Assembly: GCA_964443825.1 (NCBI GenBank)
Contig: CAYUEV010000014.1
Span: 1-32,320 of the forward strand
DNA: 32,320 nt
Reading direction: 5' to 3'
Source of the DNA: UBA1081 sp964443825
GTDB taxonomy: Bacteria > Bacillota > Clostridia > Oscillospirales > Acutalibacteraceae
Within the stretch, counting starts at the first letter, position 1; each line of letters starts with the position of its first letter. The position numbers and the translations under genes are program-made. The notes under the pieces were generated by a model. That model made no database searches. It was not told the origin of the DNA and saw nothing but the letters and a program-made list of their open reading frames with translations. Positions 17,219 through 24,431 of this stretch are shown one piece after another.

Positions 17219-18706
17219 ATGTTCGACAACAGAGTTCTTTCAAATCCGTCCCAAAAATTTCAAAAAGAAGGTCTGACTTTCGACGACGTGCTTTTAATCC
17301 CCGCCGAAAGCGACGTTTTGCCAAAAGACGTCGATATTCACACAAGGCTCACTAAAAAAATAAAGCTCAACGCCCCGTTTATGACGGCGGCGATGGACAC
17401 CGTCACCGAGTCGAGGATGGCTATCGCGGCGGCCCGCGAGGGCGGCGTCGGCGTTATTCACAAGAATATGTCGATAGAGCGCCAAAAAGAGGAAATAGAC
17501 AAAGTAAAGAGAAGCGAAAACGGCGTTATAAACGACCCGTTTTATCTTCACCCCGAAAATTACGTCTATGAAGCCAACGATTTGATGCGCAATTTTCATA
17601 TTTCGGGCGTGCCCGTTTGCGACGACGACGGGAAGCTGGTCGGCATCCTCACCAACCGCGATCTTCGTTTTATGACTGACTTTAACGTTAAAATCAAAGA
17701 CGTCATGACGAAAGACCGGCTAGTCACTTCTCACATCGGGACCACTCTCTCGGAAGCCAAAACGATTCTTATGAAGCATAAGATCGAAAAGCTCCCGCTT
17801 ATCGACGAGAACGGCTATTTAAAAGGTCTTATCACAATTAAAGATATAGAAAAAGCCGTCCGATACCCCGATTCCGCTCGCGACTCTTTCGGAAGACTTC
17901 TTTGCGCGGCGGCCATAGGCGTTACCGGCGACGTTCTGGAAAGAGCGGCGGCTTTAGTCGAGGCCAACGTGGACGTTCTCGTTCTCGATTCCGCTCACGG
18001 TCATTCCAAAGGAATACTCGATACCGTAAAAAAAGTCAAAAAGAAATTCCCCGACGTTGATTTAATAGCGGGAAACGTGGCGACCGCGGAAGGCGCCAAA
18101 GCTTTGATCGACGCGGGCGCGGACGCCGTTAAAGTGGGCATAGGCCCCGGCTCCATCTGCACAACGAGAGTGGTCTCGGGAATAGGCGTTCCTCAGATTA
18201 CCGCGGTTTTCGACTCGTCCATAGAGGCCGCCAAACACGACATACCCGTAATTGCCGACGGCGGAATCAAATACTCCGGCGAAATAGTAAAAGCCCTCGC
18301 GGCGGGCGCCGACTGCGTGATGCTGGGCTCTTTGGTGGCGGGATGCGACGAAGCCCCCGGCGACACGGAGATTTACCAGGGCAGACAGTTTAAAACATAC
18401 AGGGGCATGGGCTCTATAGCGGCCATGAATAAAGGCAGCGGCGACAGGTATTTCCAGGAGAACAACAAAAAACTCGTCCCCGAGGGCGTAGAGGGAAGGG
18501 TTCCCTACAAAGGTTCTCTTTCTGACACGATTTTCCAGCTTATGGGAGGGGTAAGAGCCGGCATGGGCTACTGCGGCTCTCCCGACGTCAAAACCCTTCA
18601 GAACACCGCCAAATTCATTAAAATAACCGGCGCGGGGCTGATTGAAAGCCACCCGCACGACGTCTTCATTACAAAAGAAGCGCCCAATTACTCCGCTAAA
18701 GAATAG
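17219..18706 (+). CDS. guaB: IMP dehydrogenase
   Basis: A 495-residue IMPDH, which oxidises IMP to XMP with NAD+, the committed step to GMP. KEGLTFDDVLLIPAESDVLP opens the (beta/alpha)8 barrel; two CBS domains are inserted at about residues 95-215 (VMTKDRLVT... and KLPLIDENGYLKGLITIKD). The catalytic loop GPGSICTTR has its Cys near residue 314, and GGIKYSGEIVKALAAGADCVMLGS and the flap RGMGSIAAM follow. Start ATG 17219 has GGTGG upstream. The TM2 gene follows 18 bp later and shares the terminator at 19054-19089. Confidence 0.97.
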   Translation: MFDNRVLSNPSQKFQKEGLTFDDVLLIPAESDVLPKDVDIHTRLTKKIKLNAPFMTAAMDTVTESRMAIAAAREGGVGVIHKNMSIERQKEEIDKVKRSENGVINDPFYLHPENYVYEANDLMRNFHISGVPVCDDDGKLVGILTNRDLRFMTDFNVKIKDVMTKDRLVTSHIGTTLSEAKTILMKHKIEKLPLIDENGYLKGLITIKDIEKAVRYPDSARDSFGRLLCAAAIGVTGDVLERAAALVEANVDVLVLDSAHGHSKGILDTVKKVKKKFPDVDLIAGNVATAEGAKALIDAGADAVKVGIGPGSICTTRVVSGIGVPQITAVFDSSIEAAKHDIPVIADGGIKYSGEIVKALAAGADCVMLGSLVAGCDEAPGDTEIYQGRQFKTYRGMGSIAAMNKGSGDRYFQENNKKLVPEGVEGRVPYKGSLSDTIFQLMGGVRAGMGYCGSPDVKTLQNTAKFIKITGAGLIESHPHDVFITKEAPNYSAKE

Positions 18707-18724
18707 TAAACAAAGGTGATAAAT

Positions 18725-19051
18725 ATGTCAAAAAAAGTTATTCCCGCCACGGCTTACGGCTCTGAGCTTATATCGACGAGCATCAGGAGCAATCATCCCG
18801 TAAGAAGCAAATACATGGCTGCCGTTCTGTCGTTCGTTTTGGGATTTTTAGGCGCGCATCATTTTTATTTGCGAAACGTCGTAAGAGGCTTTATAATGAT
18901 ACTTATTACTGTCGTATGCGTCCTCCTGGGTTTCGTGGTTAACCAGTTTATTTTCTATATCCCCTTCGCCATAAGCTTTATAAAGGGGATCGCGATAATC
19001 CTGACCTCCGACGAAAGATTCATGCGAAAAAATCACGTCCGCGTCGTCTGA
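18725..19051 (+). CDS. TM2 domain membrane protein
   Basis: A 108-residue protein with the TM2 pattern: a charged lead (RSKYMAAVLSF), then the first helix (VLGFLGAHHFYLRN with the conserved G-A-H-x-F-Y-L), a turn with Gly, and a second helix (GFIMILITVVCVLLGF) followed by a third hydrophobic stretch (FIFYIPFAISFIKGIAII). TM2 proteins are small membrane proteins of mostly unknown role. ATG 18725 is chosen over GTG 18716, because AAAGGTG forms the ribosome-binding site and includes the GTG. It is likely co-transcribed with guaB. Confidence 0.88.
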   Translation: MSKKVIPATAYGSELISTSIRSNHPVRSKYMAAVLSFVLGFLGAHHFYLRNVVRGFIMILITVVCVLLGFVVNQFIFYIPFAISFIKGIAIILTSDERFMRKNHVRVV

Positions 19052-19053
19052 AC

Positions 19054-19089
19054 AAAAAGCAGTTCCGTTGGAGGGGACTGCTTTTTTTA
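19054..19089 (+). terminator. Intrinsic terminator of guaB-TM2
   Basis: AAAGCAGTTCC pairs with GGGACTGCTTT (one G-U pair) around a short loop, followed by TTTTTTT. It begins directly after the TM2 stop. Confidence 0.88.
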
Positions 19090-19152
19090 GATGCCAGATG
19101 TTAGGTTTTATATGCTGGATGTTGTATCTAACATCTATTATCCAACACTTTA
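19090..19152. repeat. Heptanucleotide repeat tract B
   Basis: Nine 7-bp units in register: gatgcca, gatgtta, ggtttta, tatgctg, gatgttg, tatctaa, catctat, tatccaa, cacttta. GATGTT...AACATC can fold as a hairpin within it. The units resemble those of tracts A and C. It fills the space between the terminator and the nucleotidyltransferase remnant. Confidence 0.6.
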
Positions 19153-19163
19153 TAAAAGAAAAT

Positions 19164-19453
19164 TCACACGACGCAGAGGAGTTGTTTCATTATTGAGTTA
19201 TGAAACTCGCTGCTGGTTTCAAGTTCGTGTATTTCGAATGCGTCGACGTTTTTATTTAAGATTTCCCGCAACTCTTCTGAGAGGGCGAAATCATCGTAAA
19301 CTTAAAGTTTTCCGTCGTGTACAAGAAAAAGTCAAAGTCGTCGTTTTTTCGTCCAGTCTCTCGTGTATAAGCCGAAAAGGTAAAATTCTTTTATGTCGTT
19401 CTTTTTTGCTACGGGTCTCACTGCATTTTTGATTTCTTTTAACGCAAATACAT
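19164..19453 (-). pseudogene. Frameshifted MNT-type nucleotidyltransferase remnant
   Basis: Read over three frames on the minus strand, this stretch gives a compact nucleotidyltransferase of the MNT type (antitoxin-like small NTases). ATG 19453 starts M-Y-L-R, a shift follows within 15 bases, then LKEIKNAVRPVAKKNDIKEF and Y-L-F-G-L-Y-T-R (usual LFGSYARG). A second shift leads to NDDFDFFLYTTENFKF, with the D-x-D metal pair intact. A third leads to DDFALSEELREILNKNVDAF and the rest, ending at TGA 19166-19164. Three shifts plus the loss of the motif Ser show decay. The partner (HEPN-type toxin) is not seen. The plus-strand open frame over the same bases is a shadow. Confidence 0.78.
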
Positions 19454-19464
19454 GATTTTTATAG

Positions 19465-19482
19465 CCCCCCCCCTCTCGGGGG
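19465..19482. repeat. C9 homopolymer and GC hairpin after the DUF2079 gene
   Basis: Nine C (19465-19473), TCTC, then GGGGG. CCCCC/GGGGG forms a hairpin directly after the stop codon of the minus-strand gene. The T-rich side (TTTAATTTTG) follows it on the plus strand, so as a terminator it would favour that strand. The homopolymer is prone to slippage. Confidence 0.5.
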
Positions 19483-19483
19483 T

Positions 19484-21274
19484 TTAATTTTGTTTCGCTT
19501 CTTCGGGGGACTCGTAAATCATTACGGCGCCTTCTTCATAGTAGGCTAAGGAGTAGCCCGCCTCGGCGTACATTTTGGCCTGTTCCAACGATTCTTCCTT
19601 GTATCCCGGTCTTATGTCGAAAATCGCGTAATCCACGTCGCAGACCTTGTGGTAGAACGTTTCGTATATTACGTCTCTTTCGCTCAATTTCGGCAATAAG
19701 AACGCCGTGGCCGCGACCGACTTATCTGACGGGACGGCTTCTAGAACCGCGTCCATTTTATTGTAAGTCTCTTTATTGTCGCGGTAGTCTTTATTAAAGC
19801 CTACGAATCTTGGGAATATAAGCATAAAGAACAGTATAACCGACAGGGAAGCGGCGAGAGAGGAGCGGAAAACGCGTTTTTTCGCGGGTTTTTCGGTAAG
19901 ATTTATAAGCGACAGGTACAAGAGCATTGTGATTATGCCGAAAGAGTACTGGAACGAAATATCGTATTGATAAGCGTAATTAGTAAACAGATTTAGTAAA
20001 ATCGGAAGAGTGAGAAGGAGTTTTGAGTACTTTTTAGTCATAAAGGGCAAAAACGCGAGCGGGAAAAACAGCTTTACAAAGTAAAAGAGTTTGTCGGGGG
20101 AATTGTCCGACGTCGTAAAGAGCTGTTTAATAGAGTACCCGAGACCTAAAAGAACAGTTTTTATTATGCTTAAAAGACCTTCTCCTTTGGGTATCATGGA
20201 GTCGAAACGGTAAGACATTATGCCCGTTCCGAATTTTTTAAGAAGGAACACGGCTAAAACAAAGTAGCCTACCGACATTACGGCGAGACCCAGGCCTTTA
20301 AGGAGGTTTTTGCGGTTCGTGAATATTAAAAAGAGCGCGAAAACGGCGACGTAAACAAAAGCGTCTTCTTTGACAAGGAGCGTTAAAAGCGCGAAAATGA
20401 ACATGGGGATTGTCTTTTTCTTTTCGTAGAAATAAAACATCCACATGAGAAACGGGACTAAAAGGCAGTTTTCATGAAAGTCAAAAAGCGTCCCGCTTAT
20501 TAAGACGGGGGAGCAGGAGTAAATTACCGATAAAAACAAAAGATTGTTATAGCTTATTTTCTTCCGTTTCGCCATTAGCATAAAGGGAATAATTCCCGAA
20601 TATACGGCGACTATTTGACATACTACTACGGTAACGGGCGAGGGAAACACGAAATAAATCGGGAGGAAGACGTATAAAGCGGGAGAGATGTGAACCGAGA
20701 AGTGGGACATCAGCTTGTCTCTCTCGCAAGTCGTAACGGGTTTTAACGTCTGTCTCATATTGTAATACATATTGGCGAATATCCCGAAATCGAAATTAGG
20801 GGCGCCGTAGCATAGATATCTGTAAAGAGAAGTAATAAGGGCGATTGAAAAAAAGCCCAGAACAAGAGCGGCTATAAGGACGACATAAGCTTTTTTCGGA
20901 AGGCTTATATCTATTTCGCTCTTTTTGTCGTTTATATACTTTATTATAACGAAAGTAAAGAGCGCTAAAGCCAGATAAGTGTAGACGTTATTTTCCCTTC
21001 CGGCCAAAACGCACGAAAAGAACAGAAAACTAATCCCCAGAATAACGTAAGGCGAGCCTTTTATAAAGCAGTCGAGAGCCGTGCTCACGGTATAAAAAAC
21101 AACCGCCGCCAGTATAAACAAAGCGGGGCTCGTTTTTTGGACGTTTTCGAGCGTAAGCTCGTCTTTATTTAAAAGAAGCAGAACGCCCGACGAAAAGAAC
21201 CACGACGAAAAGACCTTTGGGAAAAATTTATCGAATATGATAAATAATATGTCTTTCAATTTTTGTTTGCTCAT
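19484..21274 (-). CDS. DUF2079 family polytopic membrane protein
   Basis: A 596-residue membrane protein with about a dozen hydrophobic segments. After the first four helices the DUF2079 hallmark appears: YGAPNFDFGIFANMYYNM and then MSHFSVHISPALYVFLPIYF (about residues 155-205), followed by PSPVTVVVCQ. The family resembles GT-C-fold glycosyltransferases, with an acidic residue (Asp in FDFGIF) in the first outer loop, but its reaction is unknown. The C-terminus is a soluble domain of about 90 residues. The gene starts 14 bp after the GNAT gene and probably shares its promoter. Confidence 0.82.
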   Translation of the reverse strand: MSKQKLKDILFIIFDKFFPKVFSSWFFSSGVLLLLNKDELTLENVQKTSPALFILAAVVFYTVSTALDCFIKGSPYVILGISFLFFSCVLAGRENNVYTYLALALFTFVIIKYINDKKSEIDISLPKKAYVVLIAALVLGFFSIALITSLYRYLCYGAPNFDFGIFANMYYNMRQTLKPVTTCERDKLMSHFSVHISPALYVFLPIYFVFPSPVTVVVCQIVAVYSGIIPFMLMAKRKKISYNNLLFLSVIYSCSPVLISGTLFDFHENCLLVPFLMWMFYFYEKKKTIPMFIFALLTLLVKEDAFVYVAVFALFLIFTNRKNLLKGLGLAVMSVGYFVLAVFLLKKFGTGIMSYRFDSMIPKGEGLLSIIKTVLLGLGYSIKQLFTTSDNSPDKLFYFVKLFFPLAFLPFMTKKYSKLLLTLPILLNLFTNYAYQYDISFQYSFGIITMLLYLSLINLTEKPAKKRVFRSSLAASLSVILFFMLIFPRFVGFNKDYRDNKETYNKMDAVLEAVPSDKSVAATAFLLPKLSERDVIYETFYHKVCDVDYAIFDIRPGYKEESLEQAKMYAEAGYSLAYYEEGAVMIYESPEEAKQN

Positions 21275-21288
21275 AAAAGCTCCTTAAA

Positions 21289-21765
21289 TCAGTCGAGAAC
21301 ATACTCCATATACATTCTCTGTCTTTTCATGCCGCAGCTTTCATAAAACTTTACGGCGGTTTCATTAAAAAAGAAGACGTTAAGTTCGACTACATGGCAG
21401 CCTCTGTCCGCGGCTTCCCGCCTGGAAGATTCCAAAAGCGCCCTCCCTATTCCGTTTTTTCTGTAGTTCTCGTCGACGCACACGTCGTCTATGTACATTT
21501 TTCTGTGACCGACGTTTACGCCCTCGTCAGGCACGTCGATTATTTTCGATATCGCGTAGCCTAATACAAAATCGTTTTTATCGGCGGCTACCAATATAAT
21601 CTCGTCGGGATGTTTAAGTTTTTCTTTTATGTCGGAAACCGCGTATTTTTCCTTATCGGAGTACAGATCCGGCCTTCCGTTATGGTGAAGGGAAGCTATG
21701 GTTTTTAAAAGTTCGTGAATCCTGAAAGCGTCGTCCTCGCGGGCTTTTCTTACGTTAAATTCCAT
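21289..21765 (-). CDS. GNAT-family N-acetyltransferase
   Basis: A 158-residue GNAT protein. NVRKAREDDAFRIHELL is beta-1/alpha-1, YIDDVCVDENYRKNGIGRALL is motif A with the acetyl-CoA pyrophosphate loop (R-x-x-G-I-G), and ELNVFFFNETAVKFYESCGM is motif B. The substrate cannot be read from sequence. The ATG at 21765 is preferred to the longer frame because GAGGATG lies upstream and the family starts at this point. It is the first gene of a two-gene unit with the DUF2079 gene and has a good promoter at 21787-21815. Confidence 0.9.
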   Translation of the reverse strand: MEFNVRKAREDDAFRIHELLKTIASLHHNGRPDLYSDKEKYAVSDIKEKLKHPDEIILVAADKNDFVLGYAISKIIDVPDEGVNVGHRKMYIDDVCVDENYRKNGIGRALLESSRREAADRGCHVVELNVFFFNETAVKFYESCGMKRQRMYMEYVLD

Positions 21766-21786
21766 AAAATCACATCCTCGAAAAAA

Positions 21787-21815
21787 AGTATATATTAAAT
21801 AAGGCTTATTGTCAA
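21787..21815 (-). promoter_or_regulatory. Promoter of the GNAT-DUF2079 unit
   Basis: On the minus strand TTGACA (21815-21810), 17 bp, TATACT (21792-21787), 21 bp before the GNAT ATG. It stands back to back with the promoter at 21832-21860. Confidence 0.8.
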
Positions 21816-21831
21816 TCAATTTAAAAAAAAC

Positions 21832-21860
21832 TTGCATTTTCAGCCGCGATATTATATAAT
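21832..21860 (+). promoter_or_regulatory. Promoter of the unrecognised membrane protein gene
   Basis: TTGCAT (21832-21837), 17 bp, TATAAT (21855-21860), 35 bp before the ATG. Confidence 0.75.
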
Positions 21861-21895
21861 TGTCTAAAATATAGCGCGATTACGGAGTTGAGAAA

Positions 21896-23779
21896 ATGAG
21901 CGAACCTATTCAAGTCGATTTTTCCGACAAAGGCAAAAGCAAGGGTTCTAAAGCTACGAAAGAAACTCTTATACCCCCTGACAAAGCGGTTCTTAAGATT
22001 CTTTTAAGCGTCGTTTTAACGGGCGTTATAGGATTCATTGTTTACTACTTTATGCTTCCTCCCATGAACTTTAGAATGGGCGAGTTCTATTTGTTCTGGG
22101 TGATTATCGCGGGAGTTTTCATCGCCTGCAACTTTGTGCTTTCCAAGGCCGTTGTCAGGCCCGAATATATCCCCTACGTGAGAAAAATCGCCATAGCGCC
22201 CATAATTTTAGCCGTCGTCGCGGGTCTCGTTTTTTTCGTGGGTTATCTCTCCTCAAGCGTGGTTTTCAGGGCTAACTCATACAGTAAGATTTTAACCATA
22301 AGCGACGCGACTCTTGACTCGAGCGTTACCAAGATAGACAGCACCGAAGACTTTAAGAACGTCTCCATGATAGACAGTTTGGCCGCCGAAAAGCTCGCCG
22401 ATAAAGTCTTGGGCGATTTAGCCACCATTGGTCTTGAGTCGCAGTTCGAGTTGGCGTCGGAGTATTCCACCCAGATTAACTATAACGGCGCTCCTTGCAG
22501 AGTGTATCCTCTCAGATACGGGAACGTGTTTAAATGGATCAACAACACCTCCGAGGGTTTTCCGGGGTATGTCATAGTCAATATGAACACTCAGGCGACC
22601 GAGTTTAAGCTTTTAGGCAAAGACGGCGATACCGAGGGCTATATGAGATATTCCCCCACGGAGCATTTCCAGAAGAACCTTAAAAGGATCGTCCGTTTCA
22701 GAAAACCCACGGCGATTTTAGGCAGCATTTCCTTTGAAATTGACGACAGCGGCACGCCTTATTGGATTTGCGAAGTACTTGAGAAGAAAGTCGGCTTAAT
22801 AGGCGGCGACGACGTTAAGGGCATAATCCTCGTGGACGCGGTGAGCGGCGACTCTCAGTATTTTTCCATTGAGGAAGTAAGAAGCGGCAAACCGTCTTCG
22901 GAGAACAACGCCGAACCCATGGTTAAAGACCTTATGTGGATAGACCAGGTTTACAACGCGAACCTTTTAGTACAGCAGTACAACTACTACGGCACGTACT
23001 CGGGCGGTTTCTGGAACTCTCTTTTCGGTCAGTCCGGCGTTAAAAAAGCGACCGTCGGTTCAAGCTACATCGCCATGGACGACGACGTTTACATTTACAC
23101 GGGCGTTACGAGCGTTACGACGGACGAGTCTATTTTAGGATTTATCCTTATAAATCAGCGTACAAAAGAGGCGCTGTTCTACAACACCACCGGCGCTACG
23201 GAGATCGCGGCTCAAAGTTCCGCTCAAGGCGCCTTGTCCGATAAAGGCTGGATAGCCACCTTCCCGCTCCTTATAAACCTCGACGGAGAGGCCACTTACT
23301 TCATGGCGATGAAAGACGCGAGCAACGTCGTTAAAGGCTACGCCATGGTAAACGTGGGGAACTACAACATCGTGGCGACCGACAACGCGGACGGCAACCC
23401 GAACCTCATCAAATGTATCGAAAATTACGCTAAAGTGTTAAAAGAAAACAAGAACGTGACTATCGACGTAGACACCTCGGTAGTGCCGGAACTCGATACG
23501 TCGGGCGACTCGTCCACCGCGGTAACGCCAGAAGAAAACGCCTCCAAGAGCGTGAAAGGCGCCGTAACCGACATAATGAGCCAGATTGAGGGCGGATCTA
23601 CCTGTTACTACATTAAAATCGACTCCTTAAACAAATACATAAAAGTTTCCGCCGACGAGCGCCCTGAAGCCGTGTTCATTAAAAACGGCGATATTATAGA
23701 AGCGACTTATACGGACGAGGGAGATATTTGGCTTTCCTGCGACAGTCTTAAAATCCCCGAGTCCGAAACGGGCGATTAA
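21896..23779 (+). CDS. Membrane-anchored protein of unknown function with a large C-terminal ectodomain
   Basis: I do not recognise this 627-residue protein. It has a Lys-rich N-terminus, three hydrophobic helices (about residues 33-55, 63-85 and 98-120) and then about 500 mostly hydrophilic residues, which would be outside the cell if the N-terminus is inside. This part has sheet-like repeats with motifs such as YPLRYGN, GYVIVNMNT, GTPYWICEVLEKKVG, GIILVDAVSGDSQYF and GFILINQRTKEALFY; the last three look like variants of one repeated beta unit. The last 80 residues (GAVTDIMSQIEGGSTCYYIK, then IKNGDIIEATY) resemble an OB-like barrel. The gene is monocistronic, with a good promoter and a strong terminator. 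Start ATG 21896 has GGAG about 8 bases upstream. Confidence 0.85.
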   Translation: MSEPIQVDFSDKGKSKGSKATKETLIPPDKAVLKILLSVVLTGVIGFIVYYFMLPPMNFRMGEFYLFWVIIAGVFIACNFVLSKAVVRPEYIPYVRKIAIAPIILAVVAGLVFFVGYLSSSVVFRANSYSKILTISDATLDSSVTKIDSTEDFKNVSMIDSLAAEKLADKVLGDLATIGLESQFELASEYSTQINYNGAPCRVYPLRYGNVFKWINNTSEGFPGYVIVNMNTQATEFKLLGKDGDTEGYMRYSPTEHFQKNLKRIVRFRKPTAILGSISFEIDDSGTPYWICEVLEKKVGLIGGDDVKGIILVDAVSGDSQYFSIEEVRSGKPSSENNAEPMVKDLMWIDQVYNANLLVQQYNYYGTYSGGFWNSLFGQSGVKKATVGSSYIAMDDDVYIYTGVTSVTTDESILGFILINQRTKEALFYNTTGATEIAAQSSAQGALSDKGWIATFPLLINLDGEATYFMAMKDASNVVKGYAMVNVGNYNIVATDNADGNPNLIKCIENYAKVLKENKNVTIDVDTSVVPELDTSGDSSTAVTPEENASKSVKGAVTDIMSQIEGGSTCYYIKIDSLNKYIKVSADERPEAVFIKNGDIIEATYTDEGDIWLSCDSLKIPESETGD

Positions 23780-23793
23780 ATAAAAACGCAAAA

Positions 23794-23827
23794 ATATACG
23801 CCGGAATCAGTTTTCCGGCGTTTTTGC
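23794..23827. terminator. Bidirectional intrinsic terminator
   Basis: ACGCCGGAA (23798-23806) pairs perfectly with TTCCGGCGT (23813-23821), followed by TTTTGCTTT on the plus strand. On the minus strand ATATTTTTG follows. It ends the membrane protein gene and, from the other side, the ANTAR gene. Confidence 0.9.
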
Positions 23828-23840
23828 TTTAGTTAAATTT

Positions 23841-24431
23841 TTAATAAGAATCGGTATAAGTCTTTATTATGGATTTCGCGACCTCGTATTTTGTAATTCG
23901 CAAATCCATCGCCTGCTTTTCGATGTATCTGTGCGCCCCCGCCTCGGTCATATTTAAGCACTCCATAAGCGCTCTTTTGGCTCTGTTTACTAATTTCACT
24001 TCGTCCAGTTTTTGTTTTAGCTTTTTGTTTTCGTTTTCCAGGGTTAAAAATCTGTCGCGCTCCGCCGACAGGAGCTTTAAAGCGTGGAGAAACTGCGATT
24101 TTTCTATTGGACGCGAAATAGTAAGAACTCCTAAATCCTCCGTTTTAGACGCCGAAAACTCATAAGAGTCGTTTTTTACAAGTAGCAGGACGCCTGAAAA
24201 CGTGGACTCGGCAAGCTCCGACGAAAGCGATATTCCAAACTCGTCTTTAAGAGGGGCGTTTATTATGATTATATCAAAATCGCGTTCATTAAGGCAAAGC
24301 CTCGCCTCAGCCGCGCTTTTCACTTTTTGAACGGGGCGAAATTCGTTTGTATTGAGAAGTCCCGCGATAGCTTCCGCGCCTTTTTCGCCGGACGATACAA
24401 GAAGAACGCTGTGGGGCGATTTGTCAATCAT
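23841..24431 (-). CDS. ANTAR-domain RNA-binding antiterminator with degenerate receiver
   Basis: A 196-residue protein: receiver-like domain (about 1-120), a coiled-coil helix (about 123-148, ENENKKLKQKLDEVK) and a C-terminal ANTAR domain (about 140-192, with LVNRAKRALMECLNMTEAGA and HRYIEKQAMDLR). ANTAR domains bind paired hairpins in mRNA leaders and prevent termination. The receiver is not functional in the usual way: the phosphoacceptor position is Asn58 (IIIINAP) and the acidic pocket and conserved Lys are missing (ISRPI). So it is probably controlled by a ligand or a partner protein. Its ATG overlaps the stop of the GS-like gene by eight bases, so the two are translated together. A GlnR antiterminator of this kind next to glnA was described in solventogenic Clostridium. 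The RNA target was not found with confidence. Confidence 0.88.
   Translation of the reverse strand: MIDKSPHSVLLVSSGEKGAEAIAGLLNTNEFRPVQKVKSAAEARLCLNERDFDIIIINAPLKDEFGISLSSELAESTFSGVLLLVKNDSYEFSASKTEDLGVLTISRPIEKSQFLHALKLLSAERDRFLTLENENKKLKQKLDEVKLVNRAKRALMECLNMTEAGAHRYIEKQAMDLRITKYEVAKSIIKTYTDSY

Noticed and set aside
17154..17345. Minus-strand open frame ahead of guaB
   Set aside because: Overlaps the guaB start on the other strand, has no ribosome-binding site, and reads as Arg/Lys-rich shadow.
19091..19432. Plus-strand open frame of 113 codons
   Set aside because: No ribosome-binding site, Arg/Phe-rich composition, and it is the shadow of the decayed nucleotidyltransferase on the other strand.
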